64,000 nucleotides of DNA from contig NC_064839.1 in NCBI RefSeq assembly GCF_024166365.1, positions 35,600,378-35,664,377 of the forward strand. Reading direction: 5' to 3'. The stretch comes from Elephas maximus indicus (taxonomy: Eukaryota > Chordata > Mammalia > Proboscidea > Elephantidae). The position numbers and the translations under genes were made by a program. Shown piece after piece: positions 12,151 through 25,300 of this stretch. Numbering within the stretch: the first letter of the stretch is position 1; every line of letters starts with the position of its first letter. The notes beneath the pieces were generated by a model, which worked only from the letters and a program-made list of their open reading frames with translations, had not been told where the DNA came from and ran no database searches.

Positions 12151-13146
12151 AAATCTGAGAGAAGCAAGACTTTAATGAACAATGCTACAAGTTATAGACA
12201 ATAATTCTCATCTTTTAAAAAAAGATTACAGAAAACACTTTACTGAAATTTTTTTGCTAAAAAGACAGTCTTTAAGGATGTCCAAGAGAGACAGCAAGCA
12301 CAACAAAGTACAAAAAAAGAAGGGAATGTTGAATTCCAGTGCAAGACACTAACACAGCACAATTAAGGGAATCAGGCAGAAGTAACCATTTCATAAAGAA
12401 TGGAATTAGGCATTTATATTCAATCAAGGTTGTTTTTAAGTCCAGCAATAAGGAAGGGAACTGGTCAGGGAGGATAGGGGGAAGAGAGAGGGAGCTAAGC
12501 TTATCTACAATCACCATTTTACCAAAAAACACACTGGTTCAACCACATGGGAAGTGAAGGTTAAACCTTCCTATGTAGCCCAGGAAATATTAAAAGCAAA
12601 TGCCAAGGCAGTCAGGTCTAGGTGTGGATGTCACAGCTGGCTAAATGGTTTGTAAGGGACTCCTGATTCCACAAGGCCTGGTCTCTCATCAGTCTGGGCT
12701 CATGACAAACGAAGTTCCTTTGTATTTGCTTCAGAAGGCCAAAGTTTTACCTGGAACGAGTTCACTCCAAAAAATGCTCGTGTTGCTGGTTTTAACAGGT
12801 CATGGAGTCATGTGGCTCCTAATAGACTCCACCATTTCTTAGGAGAAGGTTCTACTGATTACTGGGGATTTAAATTCAAGCAAACCACTAAAGAGGGGAA
12901 TATTAATGATACTCTGGCATATACAAGCTTTGCGCCTGTATTCTCTGCCAAGGACATGGGGTAGGCTTGGCTTTGCTTCTTAGCTCCATGATCTCCAACA
13001 GCACTGAAGTGGAACTGGGGCCTCCCTCACACAGAAGGAGGTTTCCCAGAATTCTCATCCCAGCCCAGCTTCCAAAAGAAACAGCAGACTATTGGGCTAT
13101 TATTAGAAACCATGCTCCTGTTAATGCGTGGAAATGAAAGCCTGTT
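12151..13146 (-). other. TERF2: TERF2 3' untranslated region (proximal form, inferred)
   Basis: About 1 kb directly follows the TERF2 stop codon and ends near an ATTAAA signal at 12176-12171. The stretch has no recognisable interspersed repeat, as expected for a transcribed last exon. The 3' boundary is inferred from the signal position and is not shown directly. Confidence 0.55.
12171..12176 (-). promoter_or_regulatory. Candidate proximal poly(A) signal of TERF2 (ATTAAA)
   Basis: tttaat on the plus strand is ATTAAA on the transcribed strand, 971 nt after the stop codon. GT-rich sequence (AGTAGTTGTTT) follows within about 30 nt. This is the commonest variant poly(A) hexamer. Confidence 0.5.
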
Positions 13147-13305
13147 TCAGTTCATGCCAAGTTTTTTCATGGTCCGCCAGCGATCCTTAATCATTACAGC
13201 TGTTCGGTTAACAAATGGGTAATTTTTAGAAATGGCAGCCCAGTTTCCTTCTCCGTATTTCTGCACTCCAGCCTTGATCCACTCGCTTTCTTCTACCGTC
13301 CACTT
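13147..13305 (-). CDS. TERF2: TERF2 coding exon 10 (Myb telobox, residues 486-537, stop)
   Basis: The acceptor TTTTGCAG precedes 13305. The exon encodes [40 protein letters not shown] and [12 protein letters not shown], then TGA at 13149-13147. This is a single Myb/SANT repeat. The conserved Trp residues and the KDRWRTMKK helix read the TTAGGG major groove. Only conservative changes from remembered human sequence are seen (I for V, K for R). Confidence 0.97.
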   Translation of the reverse strand, partial: KWTVEESEWIKAGVQKYGEGNWAAISKNYPFVNRTAVMIKDRWRTMKKLGMN

Positions 13306-16300
13306 CTGCAAAAGAAAATCGAGCCTCATCACAAGCTGGTTACCCACTTATTCACAGCTTCTCCAATAAACTGGAGAAAAATCAAGAACCCTAGAAGAAT
13401 CCAAGAGCATAACCTGAGCCCTAAAGCAGGGTTTCTGTTTGTAAAACGTGACAATTAACACTGTGGATTTGGGCCTTTAATGATTTTCAATGTCTCTGTC
13501 ATTTCATCAACTAATAATCACTTCTGTCTTTAAAATTTCAAACATGTGATGTTCGTGGTTCAGAAAGTGTGTCAGGCTTCTGTCCTAGGTTTTTCCTCCA
13601 GAGGACAGCTGTTTAACTCAGTTCGGATTATATGAAACTCTCAAAACAGACTTTTAAGGAGTACGTGGGTAGTCTATGCCTAGAAATGGGGACTGACTTT
13701 ACCTCTGTTTTACCCCACAGATCAGAAAAGAGAATTTTTAAATTACCTGTTTTTTTGTTATGCTGGTTACACTCTCTTCGTCAGGTGCTGCTGAAAAACA
13801 TTAAAAGTAGACTCATTTCAGAGCTCCTAACTCTGCCCAAACCACAAAAAAAGACACAGGGTGTTCCCAAAGGGAAAACAATTCAAATTTCACAAACACT
13901 GACAAGAGAAAGGACACTACTAAAGGATAGTTTCTTTTTATCTTTAATTTGCAAGACATCAGTCATTTTACCCCATGGGAATCTGTACAAAGCAAGTGTT
14001 TTATAAACAGCAATTCAAAAAATGTCTATTATGATGGATTTCAGTTTCTTTAACAAAACCAACATCATCTTCTAAAATTACTGAGGGATTGTGATATTTA
14101 AACCTATGTGTATGTATAATTTCTGCTTAATAACCCCTTGTTAATGGCTGCTTTGAAGTAACACGGTTTTATTGTTTTACACTAGAATTTTCAAATCCCT
14201 GATCATTTTACGTAAGTACAACTTGGTTCAGTTCCCTAAACAAAAGAACAAGGCAACTACTGTTTCCCACTCCCACGAAACATGCAAGATCTGCTCAAGT
14301 TCCATCTTCTCATCATATGGGTAAGAGATCAGGTCTCAAAACACATGCATATCACAATAGAGGGTCCTGGACAGAGCTGGAGAAAAATGCAGAACAAAAT
14401 TCTAACTCAAAAAGAAGGACCAGACTTGCTGGCCTGACAGAGACTGGAGAAACCCTAAGAGTATGGCTCCCGGACACCCTTTCAGCTCAGTAATGAGGTC
14501 ACTCCTGAGGTTCATCCTTCAGCCAAAGATTGAACAGGCCGATGGAACAAAACAAGACTAAACGGGCACACCAGTCCTGGGGCAGGGACTGGAAGGCAGG
14601 AGGGAACAGGAAAGCTGGTAACAGGGAGCCCAGGGTTGAGAAGGGAGAGTGTTGACATGTCGTGGGGTTGTTAACCAATGTCATACAACCAGGTGTGTAC
14701 TATAACTGTTGATGAGAAACTAGTTTGTTCTGTAAACCTTCATCTAAAGTACAATAAAAAACAAAACAAAACATGCACCGAGATAATTTTTTTAAAAGGC
14801 CAGTGGGCTACAGGAGGGTGTGTAAGTATAAAAGACGTGCCATTCCAAGCCATCAAGAGTTGTTTAAAAAGCCGTAAGAAAAGGCAAAGCTGCAAAAGCA
14901 TGAAACTTGCTTTAGCATCTGCTTTAGCAAACGCCATTGTCCCAGCAATGTCTTCTCATCAGGAAGAGGATACTTTGAGAAGCAGATTATTTTTAAATAA
15001 GAAAGTGTTTCATATCATAGTGGGAGCAGATTTCTAAAGGTAACAAATCCGTACTGCGCTGGAGATGGATGTTTCCAGAACTTTAATATCTTACTGTTTT
15101 TAAACATTTAATGCTATTTTTATTGTTTTTCTGTTGACTTCCATTTTCTGTGTGATCCTGACCTTGCCATGTATGTTTCTGCCAATGAAGATGCTTTTCA
15201 GGGACAAAACCTTTGGGATTGGCAAAGGGTTACCATTGTTTATGTTAAAAAGTCTATGTCGTTGTTATTATGTGCCATTAAGATGATCCAAGCTCATAGT
15301 GACCCTACATAACAGAGCAGAACTACCCCATAGGGTTTCCTAGGCTGTAATCTTTACAGGAGCAGATGGCCGGGTCTTTTCTCTCATGGAGCAACTGGTA
15401 GGTTCACACTGCCAACCTTCTGGTTAGCAACTCAGTGCTTAACCACTGCGCCACCACGGCTCCTACAGAACCCCCAAAACTGATGCTTAGCATTTGGATA
15501 TTTTCCATTCAGATGTAAAGTAAGTAGTGGGAGAGATTTTAATGCAAATGCTATGACATTTGGTATTAATTATGGAAAAGTAAAATTTCTCAGAAAAAGA
15601 CATTCCTATGTAGAAACTGGTAAAAACATATTTTACTTTAACAAGAAATGCAGGGGAAGGCATTTCTACCTTTTCTAAATAAACCACATTAAGAAGGACA
15701 TCAACTACAATACCATAGATTTTATTAAATAAAAGAATTTTCTTTAAACATAAAGTACTGCTTCGAGAGTCTCCATTGTTTAAAGAGAAAGGACATAAAA
15801 CTGACTCCTTATGAATCAAAATGAGGTCAACAATCTTTTAAACTTTTTCTAATTGGAGATGCAGTTTCTGGAACATTAACATGTGACAATAATATGCATG
15901 TATATTTCAGCAAGGGTCAAGGAGAAGCTAAGAATCTCCTCGCTTACCCTGAACTCGAAACAGTTCATCCTCTTCTATCCAAGTATCTTTTTCTTCAACC
16001 CCATTAGAGCTGTTCCACTTGCCTTTGGGTACTCTGAGGGGAGATCAACAAGAAGACAAGGTATAAAACAAATTCACCCTGGGCCTGCCCATATTCTGCC
16101 CTTGGCTCACAATCCTCCTTGTCTTGCTGTGACCACATTTGACGTTCACCCACACGCAACTCCCAAATCCAATGTCCTTTTCCACAAGCTGGCTGGACAT
16201 TCCCCAGACTACAGGACCTCCCAGCAAACTCAACACCAAATACTTCATTGCCCCCTCAAAATTTGGTTTTTTTTTTTTTTTTTTTTAACTCTTTTACAGG

Positions 16301-19300
16301 TCTCAGCATCCTTCTACCTTACAAACTGTGGTGCTACTAAGCCCCTTTCCTTCACAGACCTGCCCTATTTCTATCCCCAGACTGATCTTTCCCTTCCCAT
16401 TCCCCTAGTTCAAGCCCATGCTATCTTTAACCGTTATTACCCTAGGCTCTCAACTACCATTAGCTCCTTCCCTTTCCAAAGCCACTAGAACTACCCTAAA
16501 ATCATATCCCTCTTCTATTCTGGGATGGCTTCCCATTGCCTTACCACCATGGAGGCCCTTCTTCTCTTTAACTCCCCTGGCCACACCCATAGCAGCCACT
16601 CTGCTTTTCTCCATTGTCCTTCAATAAGCTCTGTACTTTCCTGCCTCCCTCCATACTTGGGATTCCCTTACCTGCCAAAAAAAATCCTATCTTTCAAGGC
16701 CATCATCCTCAAAGACTTCACTATCTACCCAAGCACACACAAAAAGCACTCGCCTTTGCTGCCCCTGTAGCACAAGACTTACACTTTATTAAACTATTAT
16801 TTCACAGTGTACCCCTAACGATAAGCCCCTTGAAGGCAGGGGCCGTATCTTCATTTGTATATCCCAAATACCTAGCACATACCCTAAAATGAGCTGTAGA
16901 AATATTAGCTAAACTAATACTGGGATTATCAAAGAAGTACAAAGAATTTATACCATCAAAGATTAGAATAATACGCAAACAAGAATCCTCCCTGTTAACA
17001 TGAAACATTAAGTACTTTGGTATAGACAAAAAAGTCCCAAAGAGTAAAAAATAATCTGAAACCCCAACTATTAAAGAAATTAAAATTATAGCTCATCTCT
17101 TCTACTCAACTTTGACTGTGCTTACCTGATTAATGACTCTGAACACTAAACATATACCTATACAACTGCCCTGGGGACAGAACACTGCACAGATTCGACC
17201 TCAGAATTATAACATCTTTTACAAAACATAGAACGTGTCTGTATTAAAAGTTTTAAGTAATCTACAAAGCTCACAATGACCTGGAAAGTTGACCAAGAGA
17301 GCAGATACAGATTTCTGTTCCGTTCTACCCTATGAAAAAGGAATTGTTATCTTTAAGGCTGTCTGAGAATTGTGCAAGTATGAAAGCAATTTGCTTAAGC
17401 AGTACATAGGTGCTGCTTGAAAAAATTCCTTGAGTTCCATAAATTTGCCATAAAATTACCTAACCAAGCAGCTGAGACAAATGGTGGACTATTTACTTCC
17501 CTTTGTTTTTAATTTGAATCATACCCCCAGATGTTATTCCTGAGAAAAATTAGTTTACTTGAGATAAAGTAAAAAAACAAAAAAGAGGTTTTCCCTTTAC
17601 AGTATATTAGCTTTGTTAATTTCTACTTCCAAAGGTCAGACTGAGTTACAGTTTAAGTTTTCTATGTACTTGTCCAAGTGCTGGGATACAACTGATTGTA
17701 GCTTGTGTCCTCTAGTCAGTCATGTTCACACGAGTGGCTGTAACCTCTTTCTGCATACAATCTTCTAAGATCACTTTAGTAACTGCTCCCTTCTCTGAAC
17801 TCTGCATTGATTACCTCTGCATAGGCTTTGGTTTTGGGGAAGTCTTTCATATGACAGTGTTGTGTTGACTGCCTTTCTTGATTTTTGTCATGTAAAGGGC
17901 TGAGATCTGAGTTCTAATCTTAACCGTTAGGTGTCTATGTGGTCCTGGGCAAGTCAGGTCACTTCGTGTTCCTAACACTCCTCACTGGTTAAGTTAGAAT
18001 TGATGAGCAACAGCCTGGCAGGGACTGGCAATCTATAGCCTGTGGCTGCCTGTTTTTCTAAGTCCCTTGAACTAAGAATGGTTTTTATGTTTTTGAAGGG
18101 TTTAAAAAAAAAAAACTTGCATGACAAAGATCTTACGTGGCAAATAAAGCCATATAAACATATTAGCTCTCTGGCCTCTTACAGAAGTTTTGGTGTCATC
18201 CCTTAAACTGGAAGAACCCAGACCTATTATTTGGTCAGTATCTATTCAACTCTTACCATGTGCAAGGTGCTGTGGGGAATATAAAGATCTGTTAGTCATG
18301 GCCCCTACCCTCCAGGTGATAAGCCCTAATCCTGCCTTTCCCTCCTCTTGACTCTTCACACGACTTCTTCCAGACCCTCACTCCATACCAGGCATCAGTC
18401 TCCAACCACCTTCCCTCCCTTCCTCCAGTACAAAGCAGATGCCATTGCCTGTTCAAAGCCTTTGGTGGCATCCATCAACTTTTTAGATTAGTTACATTAG
18501 CATTATCTGGGGGCATATTCAGAAAAGTAGACTCCAGAACACTGCCACCTCCCCCCCTTTCTAATGCAGTAGTCGGGGGTCTGGGAATACGTATTTCTAA
18601 AAACATTCTGTAGGTGATACTATGAAGCCCAGTTTGAGAATCTCTGAATGATAGAATAAGACAGAAACTCCAGATCTGGCCCATCTATGCATCCATACTT
18701 TTCTCCCTTCATTTTCTGGGTATATGAGGCTTTGTCATGCCTTTATGAAATCAGCCGCCACTGCCTAGAATCCCCTGCCCCTAGTATGCTTGATGACCTC
18801 CTACTCCTCCTTCAAGGCCAGGTTTGCACCACCTACAACTTTGTTGAGCAGTCTCAGGTCTTCTTCCCTTGAGCTCCCAGGGCACCTCGCATGAACTGCT
18901 GTTAGAGCAGGGGTCACTAGACTTTTTCTGTAAAGGGCCAGATAATATTTTTGGCTTTGCAGCCCATACTATCTCTATCACAACTACCCAAAACCAGTCA
19001 TAGACAATATGTAAATGAATAGGTATGCCTGTGATCCAGTAAACTTCACTGATGCAAACAGGGAGCAGATGAATTTAGCCCAAAGGCTGTATTTTCCCAA
19101 CCCTCACTTGAAAGTACCCATGACACTTCATTACATACCCTTGGCACATGAGAGGACAGACCTTCACAAATCCTTTACAAGACCACTGTGATCACGCCCT
19201 CTCCCCCAGGCTTCCTGATCTGTTAATAGGAGCAATACCTACATTTCACAGGATTGTAAATGAGATCATGTATCTAATGAGAATAAAACTGCCCAGCAGC

Positions 19301-22300
19301 TATGCTTATCTGCTAGTAAAAAGACTGACTTCCAAATGCAGGCAGTAGTACAGATAGTGCCAATTTGTGCCTGAGTATAAACCACTTATTAGAAGTCGCA
19401 GCCCATCAGGGGACCTAGCACACACATGCCAGAGAATAGGTCCCCACACAACTACAACACAGACCAGTGGCACAGATGGCAACAGCTCTGGGAGTCCAGG
19501 AAGGTGGACAACCTACAGCAAAGGTGACCAGGGAAGCATTCATGGAGGAAGAATTTTAAGAAAGGCAGCTTGGTGTATGTGGTGTTTGGGACATAGGCTT
19601 TTGTATCATGACTGACTTGACTTAAAAGTCCCAAAGGCCAGTTTTGCCACTCTTAAGCTGTGTCACTTTAGATAAGTTAGTAACTTTTCTGAGCCTTCTT
19701 CATCTATAAAATGGGACGAAAGTATCACCTCACAGCGTTAGGATTGTAGATTGTAGAGATTCAATAATCTATGAAAGTGGCTGGCCCACAGAAAGCACTT
19801 CATCAATATCAGCTTCTCTTCCCTCTGAAGGACAAATGGGAATCTGACAAGTAATGACGGAGGGGTGACAGTCCAATGTGGGTAATGGGAAGAAGCAAAG
19901 GTCCAGTAGTAGAAACAAACACAGCATGTTCCAGAGAGAGAAAGCAGACCAGTTTGTCTGGGAGAAGGATCCACAACAGAACACAGAGGGGAGCAAAACT
20001 CAAAGCCAGGCTGTGGTCATATTATGGGAAACAAAATTAAGCATTCTAAACACTGCCCCACAGTACCTAGCAGAATGTAGATTAGTAAAAGGTGCAAAAC
20101 TGTTAACATCAGACTCTTTTAAGAGTGAAAGTGTAACATGGCCCAATTCAAGCAAATTTCTTTTAACAAATAAGATTAGTATTTAGTAGTCAGGACACTC
20201 AGAAGTTTCCTAAAAAATGAGTAGGAGGCTCTGAAACCTTTCCATTCTCACTCACACCCTAGTGCAATGCCTGGAAGCCCACACGTGGGGCTTCAGAATT
20301 GGCAAGGATGGCTATGTCATCACTCCCGACTCCTGAGTCACATTCTAACAGTCTGAGCAAGCCTTGGTGGTATGTAACTTAGCTGATGGTTACTTCGTTC
20401 ATGGAAGTGATACCAGGCCCAACCAGGACCAGCAACCAGCCCCAAAACTGCTACAAAGAGGTTCTTCATACTTGAGATTCTTCTCCTTGGGAAGGGGTTG
20501 GTTGAGTGCGGCAGGCTTGGATAGTGATGCTGGAACGACCTCCTGGGAAGAGTCGAGGCCTGTGCTGGGCTCAATACTCTGGCTGTCCTCCTCCAAAACC
20601 AATCTGCTTATTGTCATGCGCTTGGCCTTGGGCTGCAGTTCAGAGCCACCCTCACATTCAGCAGGGGCTGAACTTTCATTTTTTCTTGGTCTCTTGTTTT
20701 TGAGGGCTGAGGATGGTAGAGATGCTTGATTAGGAAGTACCAGATCCTTCTGGTCTAGTCTTGAGAAGGCTGCCTCAGAATCCTTCGCACTGGATAGGGC
20801 CTTGAAAGCTGCTTTCAGAGTCATAATCCCAAAGGTGGTTGGAGTATTCTGTAGCTCCCTAAAAAAGAGAGACATGCAAAGATCAATTTCATGACGGCTG
20901 ATGCTCAACCATTCAAACAGCTTTTTCAAAGTGTGAAGAGCTTCAAATTAGACTCAGAGGACTCAAGTTGAGGACTCTCCATTAAAAAAAAAAAAGTAAG
21001 AGGGAGATTAACACAACCTTTATTTATAAATACCTCTTACAACAACCATAAATAAACGCTTTAAATGTGATGTATAAGTTGGATTATGGAGTTTAAACTC
21101 CAAGTTTAAGTAAAAACCTTAAAGGAACCACAGGCAATGGTACTCCCTCCAGAGGCCTCCTTAGCCTATGTGCCAGTCTAACCCTCTAAAACAATGTTTT
21201 CTATTATGTAAGAACCCTGAGTAGTGCTTAGCAACTGTAAATCCACCTAGGCAACCAAATGATAATCCAGCAATCCCACCCTGAAGTCTAGACTCTTCTC
21301 CTAGCCATCCCCATCCAACCCTCATGTGGCAGAAGTAAAACGCTGGTCTCCACTCTGCCCCTTTCTCCTATAGTACACTTATGAACAGGATCTTGAGAAT
21401 TCTCAGAGTAAGGAGTATGTCCTGCAGTCTTGGAACAATGAGAAACTGCCTTTTAAAAATAAAGTTTATCTATCATTTGAAACAGCTAATATCCTTTAAA
21501 AGGGGCCCTAGTGGTGCAGTGGTTAAGCGCTTGGCTGCAAACTGAAAGGTCGGCAGTTCGAACTCACCTGCCACAGCACGGGAGAAAAATGTGGCAGTTT
21601 GCATCTGTAGATTTATAGCCTTGGCAACCCTACGGGGCAGTTATACTCTGTCCTGTAGGGTCACTATGCCTTGGAATCGGCTTGATGGCAACGGGTTTTG
21701 GCAATGGGTTAATACGCTTTAAGTAAAAACTGTTAGGAAAGGAGTAAACTGGCATCCTGCATACCAAACCCAGCTGGCAGATGTGTTTCACTGGCCTAAC
21801 CTATGTGAAGTTTTTTTTTTTTTTTTAAATTGGACTAATGGCGCCTCCTTAAAAAACTAGAAATAGAAATACCATACAATCCAGCAATCCCACTCCTGGG
21901 AATACATCCTTGAGAAGAGCCGTCACATGAACAGACATATGCACACCCACGTTCGCTGCAGCATTATTCAGAATGGCAAAAAGATGGAAATAAACCTAAG
22001 TGCATGTCAACAGATGAATGGATTATGGTATATACATACAATGGAATACTATGCAACGACAAAGAACAATAATGACTCTGGGAAACACCACACAACATAG
22101 ATGAATCTGGAGGGCATTATGCTGAGTGAAATAAGACAATCACAAAAGGACAAAGATTGTATGAGACCACTATTATGAAAACCAAGAAAAGGTTTACAAT
22201 TAGGAAAAAACTACCTTTGATGGTCACTATGGTGGGGAGGAGAACTCACTAACTAGGTAGTAGACAACTGTCAACTTTGGTGAAGGGAAAGTCATCACAC

Positions 22301-25300
22301 AATATAGAGGAAGTCAGCACAACTTGGCTAAGGCAAAGCCATAGAAGCTTCCTAGACGCATCCAAACACGTTACTTGGGCTGAGGGCTGGGGACCGTGGT
22401 CTTGGGGGACATCTAGATCAATTGGCATAATACAGCTCACAAAGAAAATATTCTATATCCTACTATGGTGAGTAGTGTCTAGGGTCTTAAAAACTTGTGA
22501 GCGGCCATCTAAGATCCATCTATAGGCCCCATCCCGCCTGGAGCAAAGGAAAATGAAGAAAACCAAAGACACAAGGAAAATATCATTCCAAAGGGCTAAT
22601 GGACCACGTGAACCACAGCCTCCACCAGCCTGAGCCCAGAACTAGATGGTGCCTGGCTACAACTACTGACTGCTCTGACAAGGATTACTATAGAGGGTTT
22701 TGGACAGAGTAGGAGAAAAATGTAGAGCAAAATTCAAATTCACAAAAATGACCAGACTTATTGGCCTGACAGAGACTGGAAGAACCCCCGAGATTATGGC
22801 CCCTGGACAGCCTGCTAACTCAGCATTGAAGCCACTCCCAAAGTCCGCCTTTCAGCCAAAGATTAGACAGGCCTTTAAAACAAACAATAACACACGTAAG
22901 GAACATGTTTCTTAGTTCAAACAAGTATCCGAGACTAAGTGGGCAACATCGGCCCAAAAACAAAGACAAAAGGGCAGGAAGGGACAGGAAACCTAGACAA
23001 ACGGACACTCAGGGTGGAAGGGGAAAGGGGGCACAGTTTTGACACCTTGCAGGGATTGTAACCAATGTCACCAAATAACTTGTGTATAAATTTTTGAATG
23101 AGAAACTAATTGTGCTGCAAACTTTCCCCTAAAACACAATAAATTTTTTTTTAAAAATTGGACTAACATCATTCAGAAATTGGGAAATGTCCCATAAATA
23201 TCTGAACTGAAGTTTGGGTATCCTCAGACATTCCTACATAGCGACAATCACATGAAGCTGAAAAAGCATCCCCTCTCTGGTTCATACAGTCCCACACTCT
23301 AGACTGTCTCATCCTAGGTCCACTTTCCTCCTGTACATTTTCTGCCAGGCTCCCCAAAAGCATTTAAACTTGTGACCCCCTACTTTAGCAACTGGTCTTG
23401 GGAATCTGATTCACAGATCTGAGTACTGCTTCTCAAGTGTACTAAGAGATCATGTATCCAGAGGGAACTACTGAGTAGATATGTACGAGGCAAGAATGAG
23501 AAACAGAAGGAAAGGATCTTTGAGCAAGAGCCAGTGAGGGACTTCTAGAAGAGATCCCAGACATCCTCTTTTCAATATTCTCATTTTCCCAGGGTGTGCT
23601 CTATACTTCCCACAGAGCCTTGTATAAGTAACCCAGTAACATGTCAACAGGCCAAGTCACTGAGAGAACTGATCCTGTTTTGAGAAGGACACTATGCTTC
23701 CAACTGATTAACCCCATGTTTCACACAGGATTACAAAAGGGCATCCCTCTCACCTTGTAGGTTCTCTGAGTGTCTTTTCCACAGGCTCTGGTGCTGGCTC
23801 TTTATCTTCCTTCACTGTGCTTGAGGCAGCGGACTCAGATTTCAAAGCCTTTTTGGCCATCTTAGGAAGGAAGAATGTCATCAGGAAAAGGGAGGTCACA
23901 GAATTTCACTATAATTTTCTGCTTCTTTCACCATGAACATACTCAATACGCAAACAAGATCACTTACAAATAGAATCTAGTCATAAACTGGAGGAGGATG
24001 TAAAAAGGAAGAGACCTTAAAATTGTCTCAAATTTCTCCTTCTTTACTTCCTTGAAAAACAGTAACATCTCCAAAAATGGTTCACAGTTTTCTCTATTAA
24101 AGACAATCTCTATTTGAGTGGTGTTAACCATCTTGACATTTCAAGAGTTCTTTAATCTTTCCGACATCCAATAATTACATGATTTTACTCCACATTTCCT
24201 CTTTTCTTCCATCCTACCAATTTCATCCCTCACCCAGGAATGTATGTCTTTGGTGTCATATACAAGACTCAAAAAATGTTTTTGGTTAGGGTAACTAATA
24301 AATATTTATGTCTTCTAGTTTGTGTATAGAACTGGCAATGATTGTATTTCCACAAATGTGTTTTGCCTTAGTATCAACTGTTTGGAAATTCTTGCCTATA
24401 ACATGCGTAAAAGCCCTCAGTAGGCCAATCTCATTCTAACACCAACTGTTCATTTGTCACCCTCTGGCTTAAGTTTTATACATGTCCAGTCTGTCTAGTA
24501 TTTTTCCAGTTCGCACATGTATATCTGTAAGGTTTGGGTATGATGTCTTAAGAGCAGAGAGAGTTTTAGCCTCACATATCAATAGGGGAAGGTTATTGTT
24601 TTTCAGTTACCTGGAATGCAAATGAACAGGCCAGGCTCAAATATCCTGACACTTGCTCCCAGAATATTCCAAACTATCTGCTTTTCAAGTAATTTAAGAT
24701 TTCCAAAATCACTGCTAGATCACTGACATTATCCTAATATGGGCCTGGCAGATTATACATGTATGAGATAAGATATTTTCAGCATATTCAAAATCCTGGT
24801 TAAAAAAATAGAAGCCCAAATCCTCTCGCCCAGTGTTCCGTTATGGCACACCATCTAGGACAGCTTGGGTTCTGATTTTTCCACAGGCTGCCCAGAGGCT
24901 CCCTGCTTCTGTTCTTTATGTTTATCTCTTTTATCCAATTAAAGAATATCTTCATTTGGCCTCTGCTGACCTGATACTTCTAATCACAACTTTTCTCCAA
25001 AGCCTTGTCTTTTTGCTGTTAACAACACTGTCATGCCACATCTACTCTCTTCCTCCCAAAGCTCAGTTCAAATTTCACCTCTTTTGGGGAAGCATCAATT
25101 ATAAGTGAATGTTCTCCCACTTTAAATATAACAGATCAATCACATGTAAAGGAAGTAAAAATGTGAGGGGAGGGAGTCCAGATGTGTCCCATTTGCCTCT
25201 GCCAGGATCCTGCTTCTGCATATTTAAGGCATTTAATTAAGGAAGACAGTGACTATTAATTTAGAATCTTTTTCATACATTCACTCTTTTCAAAAAGCTT

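Noticed and set aside
1-13146. A downstream neighbouring gene such as TMED6
   Set aside because: No GOLD-domain or transmembrane exon is recognisable. The interval is L1, RTE and TERF2 3' sequence.
15883-16892. Several plus-strand frames of 69-201 residues in TERF2 intron 7
   Set aside because: They overlap TERF2 exon 8 in antisense and L2-like sequence, with low-complexity Phe/Ser/Leu/Pro content and no domain.
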